Origin: Diplocarpon mali
Taxonomy: Eukaryota; Ascomycota; Leotiomycetes; Helotiales; Drepanopezizaceae
NCBI GenBank assembly: GCA_024741835.1
Contig: JAENRP010000060.1
Location: 35,707 to 99,706 of the forward strand
Direction of reading: 5' to 3'
DNA length: 64,000 bases
Below are positions 1 to 10,514 of this stretch, piece by piece (the stretch's first letter is position 1; every line of letters begins with the position of its first letter). The notes below the pieces were generated by a model. The model was not told the DNA's origin. It made no database searches and saw nothing but the letters and a program-made list of their open reading frames with translations. The position numbers and the translations under genes were made by a program.

Positions 1-171
1 GCCGGGACGCACCATCGTGTCCATCCCCCAGTTGATGGCTGCAAAGCCGACGAACGTCGACCAGGCGATGGCGACCCGGTACTGAGATGCCATCTGCCAC
101 ATCATCTGCCTTCTCTCCTCCGGAGCGGACACATCGCGGATGCTGATGATCGCCTCGGCGTTTTCTTTCAT
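1..171 (-). CDS. MFS sugar transporter, maltose-permease-like (5' end only)
   Basis: The gene starts at an ATG at 171 and runs leftwards off the window, so only 57 residues are visible. An in-frame TGA lies a few codons upstream of that ATG and there is no other ATG between. After an acidic, hydrophilic N-terminus of about 30 residues comes the start of a first membrane helix (VAIAWSTFVGFAAI) followed by NWGMDTMV. This has the layout of fungal alpha-glucoside/maltose permeases, where helix 1 is followed by a G-x-D-T/A motif. The family imports maltose or related sugars across the plasma membrane by proton symport. The substrate cannot be told from this fragment. Family assignment is by motif memory and moderately secure. 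Confidence 0.6.
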   Translation of the reverse strand, partial: MKENAEAIISIRDVSAPEERRQMMWQMASQYRVAIAWSTFVGFAAINWGMDTMVRPG

Positions 172-2248
172 CGTCAAGGCGGCCGGGGATCACGTGCGAC
201 GGTTCGCGTGCTAACGGTTCGAGAGGAAGTCGGAGAGCGAGCTCGTCAAGAGACACCGCCAGGAGGGAGGACGCAATCTGGTTGTCCGGGGCGGCAGAGC
301 AGCATTTTGACTCATTCCGATTCCCCTCCTTGAGAGCGTCGATGTTGGGGTCAGGGATAGATACCAAGCCTGGGTCATGCTGTGGCGAGGAGGGGTTGTT
401 TGATCGCGGCGATGCTGGTTGGATGTGCACGCTGCGTATGTTTCGAGATGCGCCGTCGCCAGCCAAACAAACACCCCGAGTACCGCCCAGGCTGATCTGA
501 AGTGCGTGTGCGGGGCTGGATAGACTTTCATGTGGTGTCGGCGGGCCTGCGACGACGTAAGCAAAGGGGGCCCACTAAAACCAGGGGTCGCAGTGGAGAG
601 GAGCGTCTCCTTGATGTTCTTGGAATCCCGCGATACACCGGAGCCAGGCTTCTCCTGAGACTTTGTTCAGACGACAGCTGAGATTCCCCGGACTCTGAAA
701 CACCGCCGACCGGGCCAGCGCAGCCTCGATCATTCGATCATTGCACTTGGCTGCCAAAGCACTCCCCATCTCCAGTCCGCGCGTGGATGCTGGAGGGAGG
801 GTTCTCTCCACGGGGTTGCGCAGAGGTATCCATTGATGGGCTTCTCTCCACAGGCTTGCGTAGAGGTATCTATTGATGGGCTTCTCTCCACAGGCTTGCG
901 TAGAGGTCCCCATGAATAGGCCAATGCTGAACCGCTACGCTCTTGAAACTAAGAGTCAAGAGCTTTGCAATGGAGCTCGTCTATCCCGAACCCCGAAGCT
1001 GCACAAGAACCTCACGGCTTGGGAAGCCAGGTTACGCGCGAGTTGGCGAATGGCTAACCCAGGGAGATGCCAGCGACATGCAAAGCAGTGGCTCCAGCCA
1101 AAAAGGGGCTATTGGAGATCTCAAGCAAAACGACCGACGTGAGGAAGCAGTCTTGTCTTGCCAACCATCTCTCTTCACATGGCGGTACTCTGAGCCTAGA
1201 GACAGGGTGAATGGCCCGGCCATGTACCAAGGATGAAGTCACTCGGACGACTGGACCGGCAGCAGACCAAGCGCCGTACCTCGTCGCCAAAACACATCCC
1301 ACCGGAAAAGTATATTGGACCTGGCAAACCCACTAGAGCTCCACCCCCGTTCACGCACGCATGTGATGTGTTTTTTTGGCCTGCGACAACGGAGGAACCT
1401 GGATTATCAAGAGGTGCGCTCAGCCAAGGAGGGACGAGCTTCGTTCTCACCAGGGAATCATCACTCGGCCGTGGAGCTTGGGAAAAGGGAACGGCCGCAG
1501 CTCGACCTGGTACGGCGGCAGCAAGGGCAGCAAACAGCCCCCGCGTCATATCCCTATCGTCTACATGGCATGCATGAGGTTTGTGACGGGATCAAAGCGC
1601 AGCTTGGTTTGCAATTGCGCCTTCATCTGTTGGTACAGCAGCGGCTCCGCACACACACAGCGAGGAGTAAATATAGCCCGGCCCACAACGTCGTTTCGCC
1701 GAATCTGCGCAATCCCCTGAGACATCTCAACTGCAGCCTCCATCCAACCCATGAAGAGGCCTCACCCTCCAATCGGTGCTGATGGCTCAGCTCCCACGTC
1801 TCTTGTCCGGAGAGAATACTCGAAACCGTCGTCGCCAGCGGAGAGGGGTCCTGCCCTGGCCCATATTGAGTGGGAAGGGTTGGTGAGGCTGCGTTGACAT
1901 CTGCCTCGGGAGGACGGTCGCTGTCCCCGCGGTGCTTGCAGTAAAGCAGTTTGGTGCGAGACCGACCCCCCCAAGGAGAAGAGCCGAGCATCCATCGCCG
2001 CCGATCCAATGTGATACCGCGGCTGGGGACTGTGAATATCATGAGATCTGGGTGTTGACAAGCACCTGGTCAAGGCTGTGTGCACATCAGACCCGTGGGA
2101 TCTGGCGTGCCACGGCGGTCACCGGGAGCGAAGCGCACACCCATACCTGGTACAATATACCTCTGGGACCCACGGTTGAAAGAGCCAATTACTGCTGATA
2201 GATCTGATGTGAGTAGATGATCCTGCCAAGCGGCTGATCACGGCTATG
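172..2248. other. intergenic, no confident gene
   Basis: No convincing gene. A weak coding remnant may lie on the minus strand between about 1561 and 1800. It is an open stretch ending in LMHAM and TAG, preceded by a GTGAGG that could be a splice donor for another open stretch up to about 2040. I do not recognise the product. The block also holds the 40-bp tandem repeat listed separately. Confidence 0.4.
801..920. repeat. 40-bp tandem repeat, three units
   Basis: Units are 801-840, 841-880 and 881-920, each starting (G/C)TTCTCTCCA and continuing through TTGCG(C/T)AGAGGT. Units 1 and 2 differ at few positions, and unit 3 diverges in its last dozen bases. Flanking sequence does not continue the pattern. 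Several overlapping short ORFs here are by-products of the repeat. Confidence 0.85.
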
Positions 2249-2253
2249 TTTAG

Positions 2254-2352
2254 TGACAGAATCTTAAGGTGAGGAGTCTGAGTTCTTTGGAGCTGCAGGA
2301 GTATATATATACAGGCTACGATTACATAAGCCAATCCTTGTATATTCGAACA
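2254..2352 (-). mobile_element. 99-bp LTR-like element, copy 1
   Basis: Read on the minus strand, the element starts TGTTCGAATATAC and ends TTCTGTCA, giving TG...CA termini. It is flanked by a perfect 5-bp direct repeat, TTTAG, at 2249-2253 and 2353-2357. It shares its whole length with the elements at 3305-3495 and 22717-22813. It contains an internal imperfect inverted repeat (CCTTGTATAT / ATATACAGG). TG...CA ends plus a 5-bp duplication are the hallmarks of LTR-retrotransposon integration, so this looks like a very short solo LTR. No internal retrotransposon genes lie next to it. Confidence 0.8.
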
Positions 2353-2357
2353 TTTAG

Positions 2358-3304
2358 GTAAAGCAGATCAAGTCGCGAGTCAAATTGTGTAGGGAGAAGC
2401 GTTTCGACCAGGGCCTTGATTAAGCGAGTAAGATCTGAGGTGGAGGCGGCTTTGAACTGCACATTATGCGGTACCTACAGGTGCTTCCCTCCTCACCTAC
2501 CTACCTTCAAGGCCCTCGGAAAGCAGTCCCTCGCAATAGCTGCGCGTCTCTGTAGGGGAGGTCGTGGCTGAGCCGAGTATGAAATAAAATCCTATTAATA
2601 AATGCGGGAACGACTCCAATCCGGGCCCCAAGTTTGTATTTTATCTTCGAACCTTAGATCATACACATATATGCAAAGCCTCCGCGCAGTGAGAGCTAGT
2701 GTTGATGTATAGAACCAGTAGCGACGGCATATAACTGTCACCCCGATTCAGACGCATATCAAACGATGGATGGAGCTAGACAATCACCATACGATTCACT
2801 CTGAACGCCGTCGTCCAGCGAGAGGTATCCAGTCAGGATAAGCAACGAGACCCTCCTCTTCCTCGGCCCCGCGCAACAAGCACCTAAACACGACTCGGAG
2901 TCAGCGATTTCCGATCCAAAGCTCGCAGATCGCGTTCCGCTTCCCACTCTCGCCAAAGTATCCGGGCTATTGAGACCATACCTCTGCCCGACGAGGTGCC
3001 ATGAGCATAACGATCCTGGGGTCAGAATCACATAATCGATTCAGACCTGGAGAGCAGGAATAAGCTCAACGTACGGCTGCTGCTCAAGAGGCGTTGTGGG
3101 AGTCGGAAGCCGACTCGATCCCGCTTTCGCCTGGCCCAGATCGTATTCGAGCGGTAGATGGATGTCACTGCGCGTGATTTACCACCCTGGCCATCAATAC
3201 CCTGTGCATCCCCTTGTATCTGCTCTGGAAACCGAGAAGCCACCATGCCTTTTTCAGAGTGCAGTCACGTGGCATCGGATCCATAAACAAGTCCCTTTTA
3301 TTCC
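2358..3304. other. intergenic, nothing recognised
   Basis: Only short overlapping ORFs in several frames, with no family motif and no plausible exon chain. Confidence 0.5.
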
Positions 3305-3495
3305 TGTTAGAATATACCAGGATTGGAGAGTAGGCTTATGTAATCATACCTTGTATATATACTCGTGCAGCTCCATGGAACTCAGAATCTACTAGAATAT
3401 ACCAGGATTGGAGAGTAGGCTTATGTAATCATACCTTGTATATATACTCCTGCAGCTCCATGGAACTCGACATCTACACCTTTTAGATTCTGTCA
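3305..3495 (+). mobile_element. LTR-like element, copy 2, with internal 85-bp duplication
   Basis: On the plus strand it starts TGTTAGAATATACC at 3305 and ends ATTCTGTCA at 3495. The 5-bp direct repeat ATTCC flanks it at 3300-3304 and 3496-3500. Inside, about 85 bp are repeated in tandem: the segment starting TAGAATATACC at 3308 begins again at 3393. This explains why this copy is about twice as long as the other two. The target duplication encloses the whole doubled element, so the doubling happened inside one insertion. Confidence 0.82.
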
Positions 3496-4919
3496 ATTCC
3501 GACCCCACTAGGGGGAAGCGTGACTGACGACCGATGCGAGCGATCCTCGCCGTCCCGCGAACTCCCTGCGCTTCAGGAGTTCCTGTCGCGCTACCTCGCG
3601 CGGTAAACCCGCGGAGCTGCGCGCTTGCTGGATCGCTGGCCGCCGCCTCTGGCGACTCACTCGCTCTTCTCAGGCGGCTGAGCGGAGGGATGTTTGACGG
3701 GTCTGCGACGCCGAGCCGCTCATCTGGGACTTCATTCTCAGGATATTTACTGCCTTGGAGCATACATGGCGGGAGCGAGGAGCTGGTGTCTGCCTCTGCC
3801 TCTGCCGTGGACACGGGGATGCCAGCAGCAGCTGCGCTCTGCTCGGGGGTTCCACGCGTCTAGAGTGAGTTCTTGGAGAGGTCTCCTCCATGGACGCAGT
3901 TGCATGGTCGGAAACGTGTTCGACGGTTATCAGTCTACCCAGTCTGTGGGCTGGAGATCAAGCCCTGTTTGAGCTGCTATCTCTCTCTTTGTTCTTCGCT
4001 GTCTGCTAACCATCTGGCGCCTTGAGCTATGCCTTTGCTCTCGTCGGAGTGAGTGCATTGATTCATGCCCGCGTGTGGACTACAGTTGGTTCGCAAGGCA
4101 GGGTATGATTCTTTTTGCAATGGCAATGGTTGCTACATCTTACTCGGGTAAAGAGTCTGCGGTGCTTCGAAAGATTGCAGGACCAGGTCCTGGCAGCGTA
4201 TCATGTGTATGTCACGTTATGTTTGGAAGAAGTGGCTGAACCCATCTTCTTATTCGTGCTTGGTGCTTGGTGCTTGGTGCTTGATTGTAAGCTTGCAGGA
4301 CAATTCATCTGCCCAGATTCTTGTAGTCCAGAATGCTTGAAGCTGAAGTCTGTTGGCATGTTCGAGAGATTTCCTGGCAACATGCTTATGTGGTTGCCAC
4401 AGAGAGACTTTTACCCACCTGCACTACTGTTCTGCCCTTGCTTCCCAGGGAAGCGTGCTGTCAAATATCCTAGGTGTGGAAGTATCAGAAGAATTATTCC
4501 CGGAGCCCCAACTTCTTACAGCTAGAGTTGCCTTGAAGTATCACCACTACAAAGAGACAACTCGCATGCGCTCTTGAAACTGTTCTATTGTCTTACACAC
4601 CTCTCTCTTGGTGGCCCCTTGGATTGAAGTGAAGTTGATGGGCGCTCCTATTGTGTCAAGCCAGCTTCACCTTCAAATACCTTCGTAGATCTTCCTATTG
4701 TTCCCCCGCGGCACTAGTGGCTCCCACACTTGAGGCTGCCAGGTGCCATGCTAAGTATAAAACCACCACCCTCAACTCCTCTGCTTCTACACAGCAATCA
4801 TATTCCCCACGACTTCAAACAATTCAACACAACGCAAGCACTCGCCCCCTGCCTCTCAGCGCTTCAACCTCGCTCCCCTTCCCCCACAAATACATCAGAT
4901 CAATCATTCCAATAGCAAG
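3496..4919. other. intergenic, includes a GTGCTTG heptamer run and a probable 5' UTR
   Basis: No convincing gene. Around 4257-4284 the heptamer GTGCTTG is repeated four times. The last 200 bases are pyrimidine- and CA-rich, as in fungal 5' untranslated regions, and lead into the gene starting at 4920. Confidence 0.5.
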
Positions 4920-6693
4920 ATGTCTGTTGATCTTGCAACACCCACTGGTCCAGGCATAAGCTTGGGAGATCTAATTGCAGATGAGGAGGTCAACTTTGAC
5001 GTAAGTCCTTTGTCCGTTTACTATTTTGGTTTCCATCTCTCCTCCCTTCAGCTTTGAAATCACATCGCGATCATATCAGGTCGCACTGCGATCCTTACTG
5101 CCCGCCCATGCTCTTATCCTTTTTGTCCGCATTTCCTGTCGAACGTGGCGGCGGCTCTGCCAGGCTGTCACCTTGGTCCGTCTAATCCAGAGGAAGAATG
5201 AGCCCCTTCCATCTCTTTCTGGGGAACGCTCCAGTCTGAGATCGCTTGGCGTTGCCCCGCGCACCGCCAAAACAAACATAGCCCTCACATCCGGTCCTCT
5301 TCTATCCATACAGCACGTCACATCACAACACAACATCCTCTCACACTCCAATATCAAGTATACAGCACTCTCTATCTCTCAAGACCAAGGCTCGTTGAGT
5401 CATCTCAAGGGCTTAATCTTTCCTCCCAAGCTCACCTTGATTTTATTTCTTAGACTAGTCAATACTAATGTTCTTCCGCGCAGATGTCTCCTACTGTAAC
5501 GATTGAAGCCCCACAGACTATCCCTGAGGATGTCTCGGAGGCTGTTATTCCAACGGAGACTCCAAAGAAGAACGTTGCCATGTCCAAGGGTCCCCGCAAG
5601 ACACCCGTCAAGAAATCCAAGGCCGAGGCGGCTGTCCACGTTAGCGACGATATGCCAGCTGAGCCTACCGAGGGCGGCGCGGAAATCACCACTCCTGCCA
5701 AGCCTGTTAAGAAGCCCAGAAAGACTCCGGTCAAGAAGGAGAACGTGAAGCCTGCGACTTGCAAGGAAGGTGAAGAGGCTGGTTCTGCGGATGAGCCAAC
5801 CACGCCCAAGGCTGCGGCTCCGAAGAAGCGGGCACCCAAGAAGAAGGCTGACCCAGTCACCCCTGGCACCCCAGGCGAGGATGCTGACATGATGGCCACC
5901 ACTCCTCCGGGCAGAGGTGCGACCAAGTCTTCTGTCAAGAAGCGTGCGGCTGTCAAGGCTGCCGACGATGAGACCCCCACTAAGAAGGCCAAGGCTGCAG
6001 CCGGTGATATCTCAGGAAAGCGCACAAAGACCGCCGCAGAGAGATTCCCCGAGTCCTGGTCCGACTTCTCCGAGCAGGACAAGCTGATTGTCAACATGAA
6101 GAAGTCCGGCAAGCCATGGCCCGAGATTGAGAGCGCCTGGACCGCCATTACTAGAGTCGCTCCTGGGAAGGATTCCCTCCGCAAGCGCTTCGCCAAGCTG
6201 GCGGCTGTTGCTGTTGAGTTTGATGAGGATGATGTAGGTTCAGCATATCTCCTTCTCCCTCTCCTCTTCACTCTGATCTGGACTCTGACTCTCTCCCTTT
6301 TAGCTTCCCAAGATCGCTGCCGCCAAGAAGATGGCCGAGCAAGAGACAGCTGCTGCGTTGGAAAAGATGAAGCAAGACCAAGCATCCGCCCTGAAGAAGC
6401 TCAACAACGAGAAGTGGGCAAAGATCGCTGAGCATGTCAAGGATGCCGGGGGTCAGGAGTATACGGCCCTGATGATGGAGAGAAAGTGGACATCCATGGA
6501 CAAGAACAGTACGTTGGATCTCTCCAAATTGTCCCTGACATTCCCTAACATACACACAGAGCAGCTCGATGGTAACGGCGATTACATTGGTGCTGCCGCA
6601 GAAGAGATGGAGAGCCTCTCTGTTGCAGACGAAGCTGCTACCAATGGTAACGGCAACACCGAAGCCGAGGAGGCCGATGCCATGGAGGAATAG
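4920..6693 (+). CDS. basic Myb/SANT-like domain protein, four exons
   Basis: Exons 4920-5000, 5484-6233, 6304-6508 and 6560-6693 join in frame to about 389 residues. The first half is a lysine/proline/alanine-rich, histone-H1-like tail with repeated KTPVKK-type motifs (for example PRKTPVKK twice, then PKKRAPKKK). Roughly residues 205-260 form a Myb/SANT-like helical domain: WSDFSEQDKLI, then KPWPEIESAW, then LRKRFAKL. A coiled-coil-prone, Lys/Glu-rich segment follows, and the tail is acidic. The family is probably nuclear and DNA- or chromatin-binding; that role is inferred from composition and domain. The first intron is 483 bp and exon 2 itself begins with ATG at the splice acceptor, so translation could instead start at 5484. 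The 51-bp last intron is a multiple of three and also readable without splicing. Confidence 0.75.
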
Positions 6694-7952
6694 GTGGTTG
6701 CACACCACGTGGCATGGTGCTGTTGATTCCGAAGGTCTCTCCGATGCTTCTCTTCTGTATCACCCACCTTTGACCTTTCCATGGGTTCTGATACTTCTGT
6801 ATCTGGCGCCCCTCACAAGGCCTCTCATTGTTCTTTGGCTTGCTTCCTCTCTCTGCTGTGGCCGTTACTATTTTCTTGCAAGCTCAGCATATCTTGCTCA
6901 GCTTGATTCAGACGTGTTCTTCTCCTGGCTCAGCTTGATGCGGATGTGCTTGCATAGTATTTGGTCGCCGGTAGGTTCTTCAAATACGGGAGAGTTTGGG
7001 CGTTTCAGCTTGTTCTGCTTTGCACTGCTGGTGATTGCCCGAGAGCTGGGTTGGGTAGAGCAATCGCACCTGCAGGCAAGCACATGCATGCATCATGCTT
7101 GTGCCAAGGCACTCAACAAGACTGTTTCTTAAAAATGCTTCCCGCTTTGGAACTCATGATTCTTGCCATATTCTTGTCCCTGCGATGTTCTTTTCCACGG
7201 GTTGCATCGCGAGAATGGATATCCCCCACAGTGGCAGGGCTCGGAGTAGGTCACCGTGTGATGTTGTTCCGAGGCATATCGAAATCATGCCACGGACTGC
7301 GAATGAAATTCGAATTCCAGAGCAGGGCTGGCCAGCTCCGGGACTCCAGATGTGCGCCTAGGCGCTGGTCCCTTCCGATGCCTCGAGCCGCCTCCGTGCG
7401 GGTACCAGTCCCGGGGAAAGAGATCCTCTCCTGAACCCATACTGGCCATCGGATCAGACGACGATATCCAAGGCCCGGCCTCCCTAGCCCACCGCCCATG
7501 CCGTCGCTCTGTTGCACCGGAGATAGTTCGAGGCCCGTCAGAAGCCAGGGGCGAGGAGGATGGGATCTTCTTCCCGTCTTCTCCGCCCCGGTCTTGTCAT
7601 AGATATGTCGTAAGCATCGAGAGTGGCTGCCCCGACAAGCGCGAGGGCCCGAGGCGCCTGCGTCAGCCGCGTGGTCATGTGTTTTTCACCAGAGCTGGGA
7701 CGTGTTGTAGTTGCCGGGTCCAGAGGGACACCCACTGTGTGCAGGCTGCAGTCTGGGACAGTTGGTACCGGGCCCGTTGGCTCGGGGAAGGCCGTGGTCT
7801 GGCCCCCCGAGCCCGACGGAGCAAATGCTCTCGCTCCTCTCCTCTCTGCCCTGCAATAAGGACGACGTCTCCCGGCCCTGCATTGAAACTCTCCGCATGA
7901 CATTCATCCATGTTAACCGAGTAAGTGTATCAAGAGAGCGCGACGAGGTGGC
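6694..7952. other. intergenic, nothing recognised
   Basis: Probable 3' untranslated region of the upstream gene followed by GC-rich sequence. Its many short ORFs overlap on both strands and show no motif. Confidence 0.5.
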
Positions 7953-8286
7953 TCACGCGTCAATAAACTCTTCGACATTGGCCGAGTTCTGTTGACCACG
8001 GGCGCCCTTCTTGCTCAGGACAACGGAACCAGGAACGTGGGCCTGGTCTCCCCCCTCATTCTCCACCAGAGTCGCAGCAATCTCCTTGAAGATGCCAGGG
8101 GTGATGTGGTTTATTCCCACAGCTCGATGGTCGTCAATCCGTTCCAATGCAAAGTTTTAGTATGTTTATGCGTTGATCTAGAGGTAGAGAATCTTACCTG
8201 ATCTCCCGTGACTTCTCCCATGTTCTCCTCTCCATAGCCTTGTCAAGTACCAGATCTCTGGCTACTGTCGTCACAATATGCAATGG
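7953..8286 (-). pseudogene. decayed gene fragment, unrecognised
   Basis: On the minus strand, one reading frame runs from an acceptor-like T-run plus AG near 8286 (starting CIKDIVAIAY), is broken by a TGA, continues as QGYGEENMGEVTGDQ and reaches a good donor (GTAAGA). The frame resumes about 50 bases later as LERIDDHRAVGINHITPG and ends ANVEEFIDA with a stop at 7953. No AG sits where the second exon should start: the expected TTGCAG reads TTGCAT. The peptide has coding-like composition, but I do not recognise the family. It is read as a broken gene or an isolated last exon. Confidence 0.4.
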
Positions 8287-10514
8287 CGACGATATCCTTG
8301 ATGCACTAAAAAAAACGTGGGGAAACTTTTGGGGAGGGGGGGGGGGGGTTTGAAGAGCTACCTCTGTGCGGACTCATATATGTATCTCTTCGTGAGTATG
8401 ATGACCAGCTACGTAGCCGCAGTGCGCTTGTATGTTCCCTGGCCTTGCTGAATGAAGAATGAACTTGCTCCAGACTGAACCTCAATTCAGAGCGGAATTT
8501 ACATGCTGCCTAACTCTAAGCGAAGCGAGTCAAAGAGAATGAACAAGGAGGTTTTTCGTAAAAGACGGTGGCCTTCCATCGAGTCCCTGATCCAAGCACT
8601 TACCAGGGGTCTGAGATGAGAGAACCCAGGACGTACTGAAAAGGAAGCTTAATCTCCTCCCCCTGCCCACAAAGATACGAGCCGGGAGAATAATCCTAAG
8701 ATCGATGAGATGACTTTGGTGGGAGTCGCTATACTCCGAAGCCATCATATATATCAGAAAAGCTTCTATCTTGATAGGAGCGATAGGGAAGTTGAAAGCA
8801 AGAGCAGTATAAGTTTATGCATGCTCTCCTGGAAGTTTGAAGATGGCGATACCTGTGCGTCGTCTATGGTACATTCTATTGCAGTTGTTGTCAAGCTGCT
8901 TTTTGAACCGTCGGAAACGCTTGTTTTGTACTGCACCGGCTGCTGAGTTGAGGCAGTTTGCCGCTGCGAATTGCTATGGTTCGAGGCCGACTGAAGGATT
9001 ACTCGAGGAGTTCTGGGGAATGTCACGCATCAAAATTGAGGCCACAATGTAATGGTTGAAGAGGTTCGCGCTTCTCTGCAGGTGCATGGGCAAGAAAATA
9101 AATCATTAAGGTTTGCGCCACACCGATCCATACTCGGATGTGGCTGACCGCCCGCCTCCGCATTTGGAATCAAGTGGCTCGGCTTCTGATTAGACTTTGG
9201 GGTTGAAGGCCAACCAGAAGAGCAATTGGCTGCTACGTACCGCAGCTGGTGACTCAATAACAAGATCACCAAATGTCTTGAAAATAAAAACACCACAGCA
9301 TCCAGGTTGCCGATATGCGGCCGTATGGTAGCTGTTTACCCGTAGAGCCCAGAAAGAGAGGGCTTGGAGTATACGGCAGTGTAGGGTAGGCATGTAGATA
9401 GGGGTTGGATTCGACCTGTTGGAACAAATCGTGCCAACACCAACAGAAGCCAGACAATTCGTTGAAACATCAAACGTCCAACCATGGAGAAGTCTCCCCG
9501 GAGGCCTTGCTGGCTCGCCTCTAGAGATGATAACCAGCAGTAGGGTGGCTGGTTGAGGACCGTAGCGAGAGAGAGGCTTCCCAGGATGATGGGGATGCAG
9601 GAGAAATAAAGTTCGGGAATCTCAAGAAGGCCGAGAAGCTTCAAGGCCACCAGGGATCAAGATGCGAAGCTTGCGCTGCCTTACCAGACAATACTTTCTT
9701 TATTATCGTATTAGACTTTCTCGAATAATGGCTTTGGAACTCGACCTACCTGGCTGGTACCGGGGAGCTATGGCCACAATCTTGCCACTGGCGAGATATT
9801 CTCTCCACTTCAGCTCACACCCATTCGTACGGGGATCTTACTCACACCCTCACTCTGTCACTGCGGCCCTGGTATCCCGCAAGTCAAGGCCATTCCCCGC
9901 GCATTTGTGCCTGGTACAACACCGTATGAGTCAATTCACCGCAGGCAGAGATGAGTCGGTGGAAAGACAGGCTACGCCAGGCTACGCTGCCTGTCGGCGG
10001 ATATATGAACGGCGTTTCTGGCCCAATCGCTCACCCTCTCCATCGCTCCGCCTATCACACGAGAAGACAACTCCTCTGCAGCTGCATGGCATCGATCGTG
10101 CATCTGCCCGCACACCGTCGTCTCGCCGAATTGCCAGCAACTGCGCCCTTCAAAAGGTAGCTCTCCTCGGCCTTCTCCCTGGCGGCTCTGTTTGCGGGTG
10201 AGGCTCGATCGAAGCAACTTACCTGGCACCCGCGTGAGTCTCCAGCCGTCTGCTGACCCGTTCCTCATGCTCCTGTCCGAGATGACAGGTGATTGCCAGC
10301 ATCCCCGGTGGTTGAGACCAAGGTTTTGCGCAGAACCCCAGGCTGATGCGAGCGAACTACAGACAGTAAATATCAAGTTTTTCCTCCAGGCTTCCCCAGG
10401 CAGAGAAAACCAAGGCACCGGCGAAGCACGTCTCCTTCCTCACCTCCTGCCACCTCCCGAGCTTAGATCGGTCTCCTCAACCTACTGCGAACAGTTCCGA
10501 AAACAGACCCCACC
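8287..10514. other. intergenic, with a poly-G tract
   Basis: No convincing gene. A homopolymeric G run near 8336-8349 may be length-variable or misassembled. The last 150 bases before 10515 look like a 5' untranslated region. Confidence 0.5.

Noticed and set aside
1623..1712. Similarity between about 1690 and 10115 (CGTCGT.TCGCCGAAT)
   Set aside because: Too short, and it falls in motif-free ORFs. No extended alignment is visible.
5465..6385. 306-codon minus-strand ORF opposite the Myb-like gene
   Set aside because: Antisense shadow of a GC-rich, lysine-rich coding exon, with no motif.
8336..8350. Poly-G run as a possible G-quadruplex regulatory element
   Set aside because: A single homopolymer is more simply a slippage or assembly feature, and no gene start is near.
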